64,000 nt of DNA from Yoonia vestfoldensis (GTDB lineage: Bacteria; Pseudomonadota; Alphaproteobacteria; Rhodobacterales; Rhodobacteraceae), in contig NZ_CP021431.1 in the NCBI RefSeq assembly GCF_002158905.1, forward strand, positions 1,798,001 through 1,862,000. The letters are read 5' to 3'. Within the stretch, counting starts at the first letter, position 1. Every line of letters starts with the position of its first letter. This document shows, in pieces, positions 38,753 to 47,654 of this stretch. The notes beneath the pieces are model-generated. The model was given only the letters and a program-made list of their open reading frames with translations, did no database searches and was not told where the DNA came from. The translations under genes were made by a program, and so were the position numbers.

Positions 38753-39202
38753 TCACAGCCAGCGGCGGGTCTTTTCGCAATAGCGCGCAAAATCGGCGCG
38801 GAACTTGCGGCGCAGGCGGTCTTCTTCGGGCAGGATGAACCGCTGGGTGATCGTCGCCATGAACAAAGGCACCAAGAGCAGCGCAACAGGCGCATCCCAG
38901 CGCAGCGCCAGCCCCGCAAGGATCAAGGCATCGCCCAGATAGATCGGATTGCGGCTGCGTGAAAACACCCCCGTGGTGACCAGCGCATCAGCCTCGCGGT
39001 GGGGAATGAACGTGGTCTTGCGGCGGCGCATCTCGGCCAGGGCCAGCAGCATCAGCACCAGACCAGCGCCCACCAGCAGCCCGCCCAGCAGATCCAGCGC
39101 CGGATGGCTGATCGCCAATGCCGCCGGTTGCAGCCGGCTGATCTGCCAGGCCATCACCAGCGCCAGCGCCAGCCAGACAGGGGGAAGATCGATCCATTTC
39201 AT
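38753..39202 (-). CDS. Isoprenylcysteine carboxyl methyltransferase (ICMT)-like membrane methyltransferase
   Basis: A 149-residue membrane protein with helices near residues 8-25, 35-55 and 85-115. The SAM-binding C-terminal pattern of ICMT/PEMT-type enzymes is present (SRSRNPIYLGDALIL, then FILPEEDRLRRKFRADFARY). Bacterial members are often annotated only as methyltransferase; the substrate is unknown. The ATG at 39200-39202 gives MKWIDLPPVWLALAL. It is divergent from the SDR gene. Confidence 0.8.
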   Translation of the reverse strand: MKWIDLPPVWLALALVMAWQISRLQPAALAISHPALDLLGGLLVGAGLVLMLLALAEMRRRKTTFIPHREADALVTTGVFSRSRNPIYLGDALILAGLALRWDAPVALLLVPLFMATITQRFILPEEDRLRRKFRADFARYCEKTRRWL

Positions 39203-39283
39203 GCCAGGTCTTGTGCCGTGCCGCTTTGCGCTTGTCCATGCCTGCCTTGCAGGTAGCATGGGCGCAAGGATCGGAGGGGCATC

Positions 39284-40042
39284 ATGGAACATGCAGGCAA
39301 ACACGCGCTGGTCACGGGCGGCGGATCAGGGATCGGCAAAGGCATTGCGCTGGCCCTGGCCGCGGCGGGCGCCGAGGTCACCATCACCGGGCGCAATGGC
39401 GACCGGCTGGCGCAGGTCGCAGCCAGCCATCCGCGCCTGCATGTGTTGATCATGGATGTGGATGACGAATCCTCCATCCGCGCGGGCATCGCCGCTGCCG
39501 CCGCCGCGCGCGGGCCGGTGCAGATTTGCGTCGCCAATGCGGGCATCGCCCTTGGCGGGCCTTTCGCGCAAACCTCGCTGGCGGCCTGGCGGCAGACGAT
39601 GACCACCAATCTGGACGGCGTGTTCCTGACCTTTCAGGCGGCGCTGGAAACCCTGCCCGCCGACCTGCCCGCGCGAATGATCGTCGTCAGCTCTATCGCC
39701 GGTCTGCGGGGGCTGAAAAACGCGGTGCCCTATACGGTCAGCAAACATGGCGTGATCGGCTTGATCCGTGGCTTGTCCGAAGAATATATGCGCCGCCCCA
39801 TCACCTTTAACGCGCTTTGTCCGGGCTATGTGGACACGGCCATCGTGCGCAACCAATTGCCCGGCCTGATGCAACGCTTTGATCTGGATGAGGCCGGTGC
39901 CGTGGAGCTGATCGCCAAGGGCAACCGGCACCGCCGCCTGCTGGAGGTGGATGAAACCACCGCCGCCGCGCTCTGGCTCTGTTCGGATGGCGCGCGCAGC
40001 GTGAACGGGCAGACGATCCAGATTTCAGGAGGCCAGGTATGA
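39284..40042 (+). CDS. Short-chain dehydrogenase/reductase next to kynureninase
   Basis: A 252-residue SDR with the cofactor motif TGGGSGIGKG (residues 11-20), NAG (about 83), the catalytic Ser in VVSSIAGLRG and YTVSKHG (Tyr/Lys). The Arg in GRNGDRL after beta-2 suggests NADP or loose cofactor choice. Its stop overlaps kynU by ATGA. Coupling with kynU suggests a role in tryptophan/kynurenine metabolism, but the substrate is not known. Confidence 0.85.
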   Translation: MEHAGKHALVTGGGSGIGKGIALALAAAGAEVTITGRNGDRLAQVAASHPRLHVLIMDVDDESSIRAGIAAAAAARGPVQICVANAGIALGGPFAQTSLAAWRQTMTTNLDGVFLTFQAALETLPADLPARMIVVSSIAGLRGLKNAVPYTVSKHGVIGLIRGLSEEYMRRPITFNALCPGYVDTAIVRNQLPGLMQRFDLDEAGAVELIAKGNRHRRLLEVDETTAAALWLCSDGARSVNGQTIQISGGQV

Positions 40043-41247
40043 CCAAGACCATGATCCGCGACTTTTCCCAGACCAAGGCGATGTTCCAGATGCCCGCCGA
40101 CATGATCTATCTGGACGGCAATTCTCTTGGCCCGCTACCGCGCGCCGCCGCCGCAAGAATCGCTGATTGCGTGACCCGCGAATGGGGCGAAATGGTCATC
40201 ACCGGCTGGAACCGCGCAGGCTGGATGGCGCAGCCCACGACCTATGCCGACCGGATCGGGCGGCTGATCGGGGCGGAGCCGGGGCATATCGTTCTGGGCG
40301 ATACGCTCTCGGTCAAGGTCTATCAGGCGCTGGCCGCCGCCCTTGACCTGGTGCCCGACCGGCGGGTGATCCTGACCGATAGCGGCAATTTCCCCTCCGA
40401 TATCTACATGGCCGAAGGGCTGATCCGGTCACTGGACCGCGGCTATGAATTGCGCGTGGTCGCCCCCGAGGATGTCGCCGATCACATCGACAGCGATCTG
40501 GCCGTGCTGATGCTGACGCAGGTCGATTACCGCACCGGGCGGATGCATGACATGGCGGCGCTGACGCAAAAGGCGCATGATGCCGGGGCCATCGCGATCT
40601 GGGATCTGGCGCATTCCGCAGGTGCCCTGCCCGTGGATGTAGCAGGCTGCGGTGCCGATTTCGCGGTGGGTTGCACCTATAAATACCTCAACGGCGGACC
40701 GGGCGCGCCCGCCTTCATCTATGTGGCCCCCCGCCATATCGCCCGCTGCCAACCTGCGCTGTCGGGCTGGCTCGGCCATGCCGCGCCTTTCGCGTTTGAA
40801 CCCGGCTACCGCCCCGGCACCGGGATCGAACGGATGCGCGTCGGCACGCCGCCGGTGCTGCAACTCGCCGCCCTTGATGCCGCGCTCAATATCTGGGACC
40901 AGGTTGATCTGCATGACATCCGTGCAGCCTCTGTCGCGCTGACAGACCAATTCATCGCAGGGATAGAGGCCAGCTGCCCGATGCTGATACTGGCCAGCCC
41001 CCGCGATCCCGCAGCGCGCGGGTCACAGGTCTCGTTCCGTTTCGCCGATGGCTATGCCGCGATGCAGGCCTGTATCGCGCAAGGCGTGGTCGGCGATTTC
41101 CGCGCCCCCGATATCATGCGCTTTGGCTTCACGCCGCTGTTCATCGACGCAGGCGATGTGGCCCGCGCGGTGGCGATCATCGCCAAAGTGATGAATGACC
41201 GGCTCTGGGACAGGGCGGAATTCCAACAAAAGGCGGCCGTGACGTGA
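40039..41247 (+). CDS. kynU: Kynureninase
   Basis: A 402-residue PLP enzyme that hydrolyses kynurenine to anthranilate and alanine. Seen: YLDGNSLGPLPRAAAARI (residues 24-41), SGNFPSDIYMAEG (about 115-127), WDLAHSAGALPVD (about 188-200) and the PLP lysine K215 in GCTYKYLNGGPGAP. Length is right. Tryptophan dioxygenase and formamidase genes are not adjacent. A hairpin element follows the stop. Confidence 0.92.
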   Translation: MTKTMIRDFSQTKAMFQMPADMIYLDGNSLGPLPRAAAARIADCVTREWGEMVITGWNRAGWMAQPTTYADRIGRLIGAEPGHIVLGDTLSVKVYQALAAALDLVPDRRVILTDSGNFPSDIYMAEGLIRSLDRGYELRVVAPEDVADHIDSDLAVLMLTQVDYRTGRMHDMAALTQKAHDAGAIAIWDLAHSAGALPVDVAGCGADFAVGCTYKYLNGGPGAPAFIYVAPRHIARCQPALSGWLGHAAPFAFEPGYRPGTGIERMRVGTPPVLQLAALDAALNIWDQVDLHDIRAASVALTDQFIAGIEASCPMLILASPRDPAARGSQVSFRFADGYAAMQACIAQGVVGDFRAPDIMRFGFTPLFIDAGDVARAVAIIAKVMNDRLWDRAEFQQKAAVT

Positions 41248-41252
41248 CACCC

Positions 41253-41306
41253 TCTTCCGAGTAAAAATATCCCCGCCGGAGGCACCGAGGCCCGCAAGGG
41301 CCCGGT
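41253..41306. repeat. Intergenic element, copy B, with stable hairpin (kynU / yihY gap)
   Basis: TCTTCCGAG-N3-AAATATCCC (41253-41273) repeats the core of the element in the liuD/liuE gap. Directly after it, ACCG-A-GGCCC and GGGCC-CGGT pair around a GCAA tetraloop (41284-41306), a very stable hairpin with one bulge, placed between the convergent kynU and yihY stops. It may terminate transcription from both sides, although there is no T-run. Confidence 0.65.
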
Positions 41307-41309
41307 CCG

Positions 41310-42155
41310 CTAATCCGCCGCAGGCGCTTGGGCGGGATTGCCATGCACATGCATATTCAGCGCCGCGCCCAGCAGGATCAGATAGGCGCTGACATAAAGC
41401 CACAGCATCATCCCGATCACCGCCCCGATGGATCCGTAAACCTCGTTATAGCTTGCGAAATTGGTCAGGTAGAACGACAGCCCCGCCGAGGCCGCGATCC
41501 AGAGCACGATCACCACCAGCGCCCCCACCGTCACCCAGCGCCCACGGCTTTCAATCCGCACCGGGCCAAAGCGGTAAAGCAAGCCCAGCGCCGCCAGCAA
41601 GACCCCCAGCGCCACCAGCCAGCGCAGCCCTTCCAACAGCCAGGCGGTGCCAGCGGGGACCTGGAACACAGCCATCACGATCGGCAGCACGATCACGACA
41701 TTGACCGCGACAATCGCCAGAAACACCAGCGCAAAGGTCAAAAGCAGCGCCACGATCACCTGCCGCAGCCCGCTGCGCTGTTCCTGTCCGGCAATGGCGT
41801 TCAACCCGCCGATCAAGGCACCCACAGCCGCCCGGCAGGACCAGAGCGCGACAAGGATCGACACCACGCTGGCCCAGCCCAGCGCCTGCGAGGGCGCATT
41901 GACCAGCCCGTTCACCTGCGTTTGCAACAGGCGGAACGCATCCGCAGGAATGATATCTTCCATCAGCGTCAATTGCTCTGCGATCACTGCCGGATCCGCC
42001 ATCAGCCCGAAAATCGCGATGATCGCCGCCAGCCCCGGAAAAATCCCGAACATGCCGAAAAACGCCACCCCCGCCGCGATCAGCCCAAGATGCGTCTCGC
42101 TGGCTGTCTGCAGCACGGCGCTGCCTTTCTGCCAGATTGTCCTGAACGCGGCCAT
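41310..42155 (-). CDS. YihY/virulence factor BrkB family membrane protein
   Basis: A 281-residue membrane protein with about six helices. The opening THLGLIAAGVAFFGMFGIFPGLAAIIAIFG region and the later SIGAVIGMMLWLYVSAYLILLGA are diagnostic of the YihY (formerly mis-named RNase BN) family. Function is unsettled; transport has been proposed. It ends in a short Pro/Ala tail. A 106-base gap precedes it. Confidence 0.9.
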   Translation of the reverse strand: MAAFRTIWQKGSAVLQTASETHLGLIAAGVAFFGMFGIFPGLAAIIAIFGLMADPAVIAEQLTLMEDIIPADAFRLLQTQVNGLVNAPSQALGWASVVSILVALWSCRAAVGALIGGLNAIAGQEQRSGLRQVIVALLLTFALVFLAIVAVNVVIVLPIVMAVFQVPAGTAWLLEGLRWLVALGVLLAALGLLYRFGPVRIESRGRWVTVGALVVIVLWIAASAGLSFYLTNFASYNEVYGSIGAVIGMMLWLYVSAYLILLGAALNMHVHGNPAQAPAAD

Positions 42156-42261
42156 GACCCTTTTCCCCCGGATGATTGCCGATTTGCAGCGCGCGGCGCA
42201 GATCGGCCTGTCACGCTAACATAGCGTTTGCCAAAGGCAAAGGTTCCGCCGCCTGCCCGGC

Positions 42262-43176
42262 TCAGGGGGAAATCGGGGGCGGTTTGCGCCTTTTGCCCGA
42301 TAGCGCATTGCCCGCAATCGCCGCCAGCAGGACCGCGCCGCCAAGCAAGGTATTGCGCCCCGCCGCCTCGCCCAGAAACAGCCAGACCCAGAACGGGCCC
42401 AGCAGGACCTCGGCCAGTGACAGCAGGGTCAATTCGGCGGCAGGCAGGCTTTTTGATCCCAGCGTGTAAAGGATCAGCCCGGCGCCGACCTGAAACACCC
42501 CCATCCCCATGGCCAGCCCGCCATCGCGCGGCGACAGCACCAGCGGCAGGCCTAGCGCGAGGCAGATCACCCCCATCACCGCGATCCCCAGCAGCCCCGA
42601 GACGAATACCGCCGGCAACATCTCGGCCGCCCTGCCCCGGCGCAGCGCCACGGTAAAGACCGCAAAGCCCAGCGCGGACCCCAAGGCCGCCAGCGATCCA
42701 TGCAGCGTGACATCGCCGGTCTGATCCGCGACCATCACCGCGATCCCGATCAGCGCCACGCCGATCGCGCCCCATGTCGCGCGGCGCACGGTCTCGCCCA
42801 GAACCAGCCGCCCCAGCACCGCCGCCATGAAAGGGGATGTGGCAAACAGCAGCATCGCATTGGCCACCGATGTGGCCTGAATGGCATAGATCCCCCCCGC
42901 ATAGGCCGCCACCAGCGCCAGCCCGCCGATGGCTCCGGCCCAACCGCAGGCCCTGACCTGCGCCCAAACGCCCTGCGGGCTGCGCCAGCGGATCACCAGA
43001 TAAAGGAACACAGACAGGCTGACAGACCGGTAAAACAGGATCTGCCAGACCAGCGCATCCTCGATCAACCGCACGCCAAGGCCGACGGTGGACCAGAGCA
43101 CGCCAGCGGCAAAGACCAGCAGCACACCTTGGCGATGCGCGGCCAGATCGCGGGCAAGCGGCGGGGCGACAGACAA
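42262..43176 (-). CDS. EamA/DMT-family transporter
   Basis: A protein of about 304 residues with ten hydrophobic segments and two EamA repeats (GVLWSTVGLGVRLIEDALVW in the first; LLSLAEVLLGPFWVWLFLGE in the second). It is a drug/metabolite-type exporter of unknown substrate. The frame is open to an ATG at 43257, but a TTG at 43174-43176 has AAGGA in front and starts closer to the first repeat, so I prefer it. Confidence 0.85.
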   Translation of the reverse strand: MSVAPPLARDLAAHRQGVLLVFAAGVLWSTVGLGVRLIEDALVWQILFYRSVSLSVFLYLVIRWRSPQGVWAQVRACGWAGAIGGLALVAAYAGGIYAIQATSVANAMLLFATSPFMAAVLGRLVLGETVRRATWGAIGVALIGIAVMVADQTGDVTLHGSLAALGSALGFAVFTVALRRGRAAEMLPAVFVSGLLGIAVMGVICLALGLPLVLSPRDGGLAMGMGVFQVGAGLILYTLGSKSLPAAELTLLSLAEVLLGPFWVWLFLGEAAGRNTLLGGAVLLAAIAGNALSGKRRKPPPISP

Positions 43177-43276
43177 AGGGCAATCCTTGATGATCAACGA
43201 CAGGCCCAGCCTAGCGCCCGCCCCGGCCCCCAGATCGCCCGTTTGCGACGCTTTCACGGCGCTGCTGGCACCGGTC

Positions 43277-44293
43277 CTAGCGCGCTTTGGGGCCTTGTTG
43301 CGCTGCGCGTGGTCGCCGCCGGGACAGCAGCACCCAGACCCCCGGCAGGCTTGCCACCAAGATCACAAGACCAAAGGCGATGCTGGCCGCGATCCCGGCC
43401 TCTGCTGGGGCGGCCAGCACCGGCCAAAGTGCTGCGGCGGCCCCCTCGCGCAGCCCCCAGCCACCCACCGACAGCGGGATCATCATCGCGGTCAGGATCA
43501 GCGGCAGGATCGTCACCGCCGCGACAAAGCCCAGATCAGAGCCGGTGGCCGCCGCACAAAAGGCAAAGCTGCCCAGATTGCAGGCCAGGATCGCGATACT
43601 CAGCCCCATTTGCCGCGGCCAGACTCCGCGCGCCAGAACCGCGCGCCGCAGCGCCGCCAGAAACCCCGCCGCCGCGCGCGCCACCGGCCCGCGCAGCTGC
43701 ATCAGACCCGCGCCAAGCCCCGCCAGCGCGATGACACACAGCGCCAGACAGCCGACAAGATCATTGACCCAGCCCGGCAGATAAAGCCCGCCCGGCACGA
43801 TGACCGCCCCGATCACCCCGCAGAACATCACCGCGAAAAGCGTCATCTGCCCGACCAGCCGTTCCAGCACCACCGCCTGGGCCGCGCGCAGCATCCCGGC
43901 CTGATGGCGCTGGCGCAGGGCGCGGCCCGCATCGCCCAGCACGCCGCCCGGCACCGCCAGATTGATGAATTGCGACAGGTAATATTCGCCGATCGCATCC
44001 GCTTTGCGCAGCGGCTGGTCCAGCTGCGCCGCTGTCAGCCGCCAGCGCAACGCCGATAGCAGCACCTGCCCATGCGCCATGGCCAAAGCCGCCAGCAACC
44101 AGGGCCATTCCACCTGCGCCAGCAAGGCCAGCACCTGCGGCCCATCGGTCAGATGCCACAGCAGCCCAAGCAGGACCAAGGTGACGCAGATCCGCAGCGC
44201 AGCCCAGACATGCCTGCGGGGCGGCGCAGGATCGGGAACGCGATCAGGATCAGGGCGTTGGGACATGGGGCGCGAGATATCCGCCGCTTGCAT
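43277..44293 (-). CDS. Flippase-like integral membrane protein (LPG synthase TM-like, UPF0104)
   Basis: A 338-residue protein with about eight helices and the family pattern of lysylphosphatidylglycerol-synthase transmembrane domains: LAALAMAHGQVLLSALRW, LSQFINLAVPGGVLGDAGRA, and a C-terminal PLSVGGWGLREGAAA. Related proteins move lipids or glycolipids across membranes. The start at 44293 overlaps an inverted repeat; Met10 (44266) may be the real start. Confidence 0.75.
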   Translation of the reverse strand: MQAADISRPMSQRPDPDRVPDPAPPRRHVWAALRICVTLVLLGLLWHLTDGPQVLALLAQVEWPWLLAALAMAHGQVLLSALRWRLTAAQLDQPLRKADAIGEYYLSQFINLAVPGGVLGDAGRALRQRHQAGMLRAAQAVVLERLVGQMTLFAVMFCGVIGAVIVPGGLYLPGWVNDLVGCLALCVIALAGLGAGLMQLRGPVARAAAGFLAALRRAVLARGVWPRQMGLSIAILACNLGSFAFCAAATGSDLGFVAAVTILPLILTAMMIPLSVGGWGLREGAAAALWPVLAAPAEAGIAASIAFGLVILVASLPGVWVLLSRRRPRAAQQGPKAR

Positions 44294-44312
44294 GCAATTG
44301 CAAGCGCTTGTC
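44285..44312. promoter_or_regulatory. LacI-family-like operator / nested inverted repeat
   Basis: CAAGCGCTTG (44301-44310) is a perfect palindrome with the central CG typical of LacI-family operators. An overlapping, longer dyad pairs CGCTTGCA (44285-44292) with TGCAAGCG (44299-44306). It lies between the flippase-like gene and the sugar-type ABC importer genes, about 340 bases upstream of the binding-protein ATG, and could control either. Confidence 0.5.
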
Positions 44313-44652
44313 TGCGCGCCCCGGCCTGTCGCTGGACCTCGGCGCTGCGGCCCCTATGTTTACTGGATGCCCGATGTCTAAAGGATCAATGTGACCATCG
44401 CAGAGCCGCAACCCGCCCCAAGACAAGCCACCCCGCCGCAAGGGGCAAGGCTGCGCCTGTCTGGCCGGTTCGTCCCATCTGTCCGCCCCCGACACCCGAC
44501 CCCCGAACACCCGACCCCCGAACACCCGACCCCCGAACACCCGACCCCCGCCCCCGCCAATGCCCCCGCCAATGCCCCCGCCAATGCCCATCGCGTCCTC
44601 GTGGCGCTTGGCCTGCGTCTGGTCTGATCACTTACCAAAAGGAGTTTTCCCA
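44313..44652. other. Long leader/intergenic region with minisatellite ahead of the ABC importer
   Basis: About 340 bases with no convincing gene. It holds a very C-rich stretch with two tandem arrays (see next entry) and, at the end, AAAAGGAGTTTTCCCA serving as the ribosome site of the binding-protein gene. Short frames here encode only repeats such as HPTPE and PANA and are not supported. No riboswitch fold could be recognised by eye. Confidence 0.6.
44493..44588. repeat. Two adjacent minisatellites (15-bp x4, then 12-bp x3)
   Basis: The 15-bp unit CACCCGACCCCCGAA occurs at 44493, 44508 and 44523, with a fourth copy at 44538 whose last two bases differ. It is followed by three copies of the 12-bp unit CCCGCCAATGCC (44553-44588). 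Units are identical, so the arrays are young and probably vary in length between strains. They lie 65 bases before the ABC importer binding-protein gene. Confidence 0.9.
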
Positions 44653-45948
44653 ATGCGTCGCACCCTTGCCTTTCCTTTATCCGCCGCCCTTGCGCTGACC
44701 GGCGCGGCGGCTGTCGCGCAGGATCTGATCACCCGCGACCGTGTCGGCCCTGCGGATGCGCCCAATGTCATGACCTTCCGGCTGACGGGCTTTGATCTTT
44801 ATTCGTCTGACCCTGCCACGCGCGCCTTTTTCGAGACGCAATTTCTGGACCTGATGGCCGATTACCCCGATTGGCGGATCGCGACGCAGCTGCAGACCGA
44901 CAATATCGGGCAGGAACAGGCGCGGATGCTGGAACAGGTGCGCGCCGGGCGCGGCCCCGATTGCGCGATGATCGACAGCTCTCAGCTGGGGCTGTTCAAA
45001 TCAGCGGGGGTTCTGTCGCCGATGAACGCGCATTTCAGCCAGGACCAGATCGCCGATCTGTTTCCCTTCGTGCGCGACGCTGTGACCGATGCGGATGGCA
45101 ATCTGCTGGCCTGGTGGTGGTTCACCAGCTTGCAGGTGCTGTATCGCGACACATCCCTGGTGCCTGACGCCCCCGCCACCTGGGACGATCTGCAAGCCGC
45201 CGCCTTGACCACGGTCGCGGCTGGCCGCGAAGGCGTGCTGTTCAACGGCGGCCGCTGGGAAGGCACGGCCTTTGACTGGCTGCCGAATTTCTGGGCGCAG
45301 GGTGGCGAATTGGTCGATGCCGAGGGCCGGCCGGTGTTCAACCAAGGTGACAACCGCGCCAAGATGCTGGCCGCGATCACTTATTACAAAGACCTGGTCG
45401 AGAGCGGGGCCGCCCCCTCGCGGGTGGTCACGATCATCAATTACGATGAATTCAACGCCGCCGCGGCCGCTGGCACCGCCGGTCTGTTCATCGGCGGCAA
45501 TTGGCAATATGGCCAGCTGCGCGGCACGCTGCCTGCGGATCAATTCGCCAATTGGGAACTGAGCGAACTGCCCGGCCCGACGCCTGACCAGCGCGCGACC
45601 GGCACCGGCGGCTGGACCATCGGGGCGTTCAGCGATGATCCGACCGCGGTCGAGATCTGCGCCCGCATCGCCTATGAGATCTACGCGACCGAGGGCAATG
45701 CTTTCCAAGGGCTGCTGCCCACCTCGGCCGGTATCTATGACGCCTATGATGCCTTTGACGGGCCGGAATATGATGCTTTTGCCGCAGCTTTGGTGAACGG
45801 TGTCGCCCGCCCCGGTGCCGCGATCTACCCCGAGATCAGCAATCAATTGCAGATCCTGCTGGGTGATGTGCTGTCGGGGGCCGCCACGCCCGAGGATGCG
45901 CTGGACGCTGCGGCTGCCGCCGTCGATGCGGCCTATGCGCGCCAATAG
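44653..45948 (+). CDS. Extracellular sugar-binding protein of an ABC importer
   Basis: A 431-residue exported protein with signal peptide MRRTLAFPLSAALALTG, cleavage after AAAVA. The body is a family 1 (maltose/multiple-sugar type) binding protein: FETQFLDLMADYPDWRIATQ, NWQYGQLRGTLPADQFANWE, GTGGWTIGAFSDDP. Many aromatic residues suit a carbohydrate ligand. AAGGAG lies eight bases ahead of the ATG. The two permeases follow directly. Confidence 0.88.
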   Translation: MRRTLAFPLSAALALTGAAAVAQDLITRDRVGPADAPNVMTFRLTGFDLYSSDPATRAFFETQFLDLMADYPDWRIATQLQTDNIGQEQARMLEQVRAGRGPDCAMIDSSQLGLFKSAGVLSPMNAHFSQDQIADLFPFVRDAVTDADGNLLAWWWFTSLQVLYRDTSLVPDAPATWDDLQAAALTTVAAGREGVLFNGGRWEGTAFDWLPNFWAQGGELVDAEGRPVFNQGDNRAKMLAAITYYKDLVESGAAPSRVVTIINYDEFNAAAAAGTAGLFIGGNWQYGQLRGTLPADQFANWELSELPGPTPDQRATGTGGWTIGAFSDDPTAVEICARIAYEIYATEGNAFQGLLPTSAGIYDAYDAFDGPEYDAFAAALVNGVARPGAAIYPEISNQLQILLGDVLSGAATPEDALDAAAAAVDAAYARQ

Positions 45949-45951
45949 CGG

Positions 45952-46827
45952 ATGACCGGCGACCGGCGCATCTGGCTGTGGTTCATGCCGGTCCTTGTGG
46001 TGCTGGGCCTGGTCTTCGCGGTGCCCGTCGCGGATGTGATCCGGCTCAGCTTTAGCGATGCGACGCTGCTGCGCCCGGTCACGGGTTACGGGTTGGGCGG
46101 GTATCGCGCGGCCTATGGCGACAGCAGCCTGCCTGCGATCCTGCGCAATACGGCGCTGTTCACCCTGCTGAGCGTGATCAGCCTGCAAGCCGTGGGCTTG
46201 GCCATCGCGCTGCTGTTAATGCGCGGCGACAGGCGCGGGCTATGGGGGATGGGCCTTTTGCGGACCATCGTGCTGGCGGCTTGGGTGATCCCCGGCATCG
46301 CCAATGGGCTGATCTGGCAGATGCTGTTCTCAGAGGCTCCGTTCGGTGCCATCAATTCCGCCCTGCGCCTGATCGGGCTGGCCCCTGTCGCCTGGCTGTC
46401 GGACCCTGCCAATGCCATGGCCTCTGCGGTGATCGCCAATGTCTGGCAAGGTGCCGCCTTTTCGATGATCGTCTTCTATGCCGCGCGGCGCGCCATTGAT
46501 CCGGTGCTTTACGAGGCCGCCGCCCTGGACGGGGCCAGCGCGCCTGCGCAATTGCTGTTCATCACCTTGCCGCAGATGCGCGGGGCGATCTTGGTGAATA
46601 CGGTGCTTGTGACGATCCAGACGCTGAACACATTCGACACGATCCTTGTGCTGACCGGCGGCGGGCCGGGCCGGGCGACCGAAGTGCTGTCGCTCAATAT
46701 CTTCAACCGCGTGTTCTATAGCTATGATCTGGGCGGCGGCGCGGCGCTGGCGGTGCTGTTGCTGGCGATCAGCATGATCCTCACACTGGTCTATCTGGCG
46801 ATCCTGATGCGGCGGGGCGCGCGATGA
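45952..46827 (+). CDS. Sugar ABC transporter permease, MalF/UgpA type
   Basis: A 291-residue inner-membrane protein with six helices. The EAA loop that docks the ATPase is YEAAALDGASAPAQLLFITL (about residues 185-204), and the sequence ends in RRGAR. It starts three bases after the binding-protein stop and overlaps the second permease by ATGA. With its partner it forms the channel for an unknown sugar or polyol. Confidence 0.9.
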   Translation: MTGDRRIWLWFMPVLVVLGLVFAVPVADVIRLSFSDATLLRPVTGYGLGGYRAAYGDSSLPAILRNTALFTLLSVISLQAVGLAIALLLMRGDRRGLWGMGLLRTIVLAAWVIPGIANGLIWQMLFSEAPFGAINSALRLIGLAPVAWLSDPANAMASAVIANVWQGAAFSMIVFYAARRAIDPVLYEAAALDGASAPAQLLFITLPQMRGAILVNTVLVTIQTLNTFDTILVLTGGGPGRATEVLSLNIFNRVFYSYDLGGGAALAVLLLAISMILTLVYLAILMRRGAR

Positions 46828-47654
46828 GCCCGCGCATCGGTGATCTGCTGACCTATCTGGCGGGCATCGCGCTGGCGGCCTTGTTCCTGATGCCGCTTTT
46901 GTGGCTGGTGTCGCTGTCGCTGCGCACCCCGGCAGAGGTTTATCTGGGCGCTGCGCGTTTCATCCCCGAGGCCCCGACCCTGGCCAATTTCCGCCAGATC
47001 CTGACCGATGGAGCGTTCGGCATCTATCTGTGGAACGCGGTCAAGCTTTGCGCGCTGGGGGCTTTGGGGGCGGTGGTTGTCGCCACCCCTGCGGCCTATG
47101 CCGCGTCACGGTTCACATTCCACGGCAAGGGGCCGCTGATGGTCGGCATCTTGATGGTGCAGATGATTTCGCCCTTGGTCGTGATCATCCCGCTTTACCG
47201 CTATCTGGACCGGCTGGGGCTGTTGGAAAGCCATGCATCGGTGATCGCGGTCTATATGGCCATCGGCCTGCCTTTGTCGGTCTGGCTGATCAAGGTCGGC
47301 TTTGATGCGATCCCGCAAGCATTGGAAGAGGCCGCCGCCATCGACGGCTGCAACCGCGCGCAAATCCTGTGGCGGATCACCCTGCCGCTCGCGGCACCGG
47401 CACTGGCCTCGGCCTTTATCCTGAACATGATCATGGGCTGGTCGCAGTTTCTGGTGCCTTTCATCCTGCTGACCCGCGACGGGCAATTGCCCATCGCCGT
47501 GGCGATCTATAATTTCGCGGGGTCAAGCTCGGCCTCGACCACGCAGCTGCTGGCGGCGGCCTGTCTGGTGGCGGTGGTGCCCGCGCTGGCCGCGTTTCTG
47601 GCGCTGCAACGGCTGATCCTGCGGGCGATCATGGCGGGGGCGGTCAAAGGCTAG
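46824..47654 (+). CDS. Sugar ABC transporter permease, MalG/UgpE type
   Basis: A 276-residue partner permease with the EAA loop LEEAAAIDGCNRAQILWRIT (about residues 170-189), six helices and the MalG-like ending. No ATPase gene follows: the next gene (47801) is a subtilase. The importer must therefore borrow a MalK/UgpC-type ATPase encoded elsewhere, as some sugar ABC importers do. Confidence 0.9.
   Translation: MSPRIGDLLTYLAGIALAALFLMPLLWLVSLSLRTPAEVYLGAARFIPEAPTLANFRQILTDGAFGIYLWNAVKLCALGALGAVVVATPAAYAASRFTFHGKGPLMVGILMVQMISPLVVIIPLYRYLDRLGLLESHASVIAVYMAIGLPLSVWLIKVGFDAIPQALEEAAAIDGCNRAQILWRITLPLAAPALASAFILNMIMGWSQFLVPFILLTRDGQLPIAVAIYNFAGSSSASTTQLLAAACLVAVVPALAAFLALQRLILRAIMAGAVKG

Noticed and set aside
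44493..44588. CRISPR array
   Set aside because: Units are contiguous without spacers, so this is a minisatellite; the same holds for 59011-59090.
44391..44627. Small plus-strand frame through the minisatellite (HPTPE and PANA repeats)
   Set aside because: No ribosome site or recognisable domain; its sequence is just the translation of the tandem repeat.
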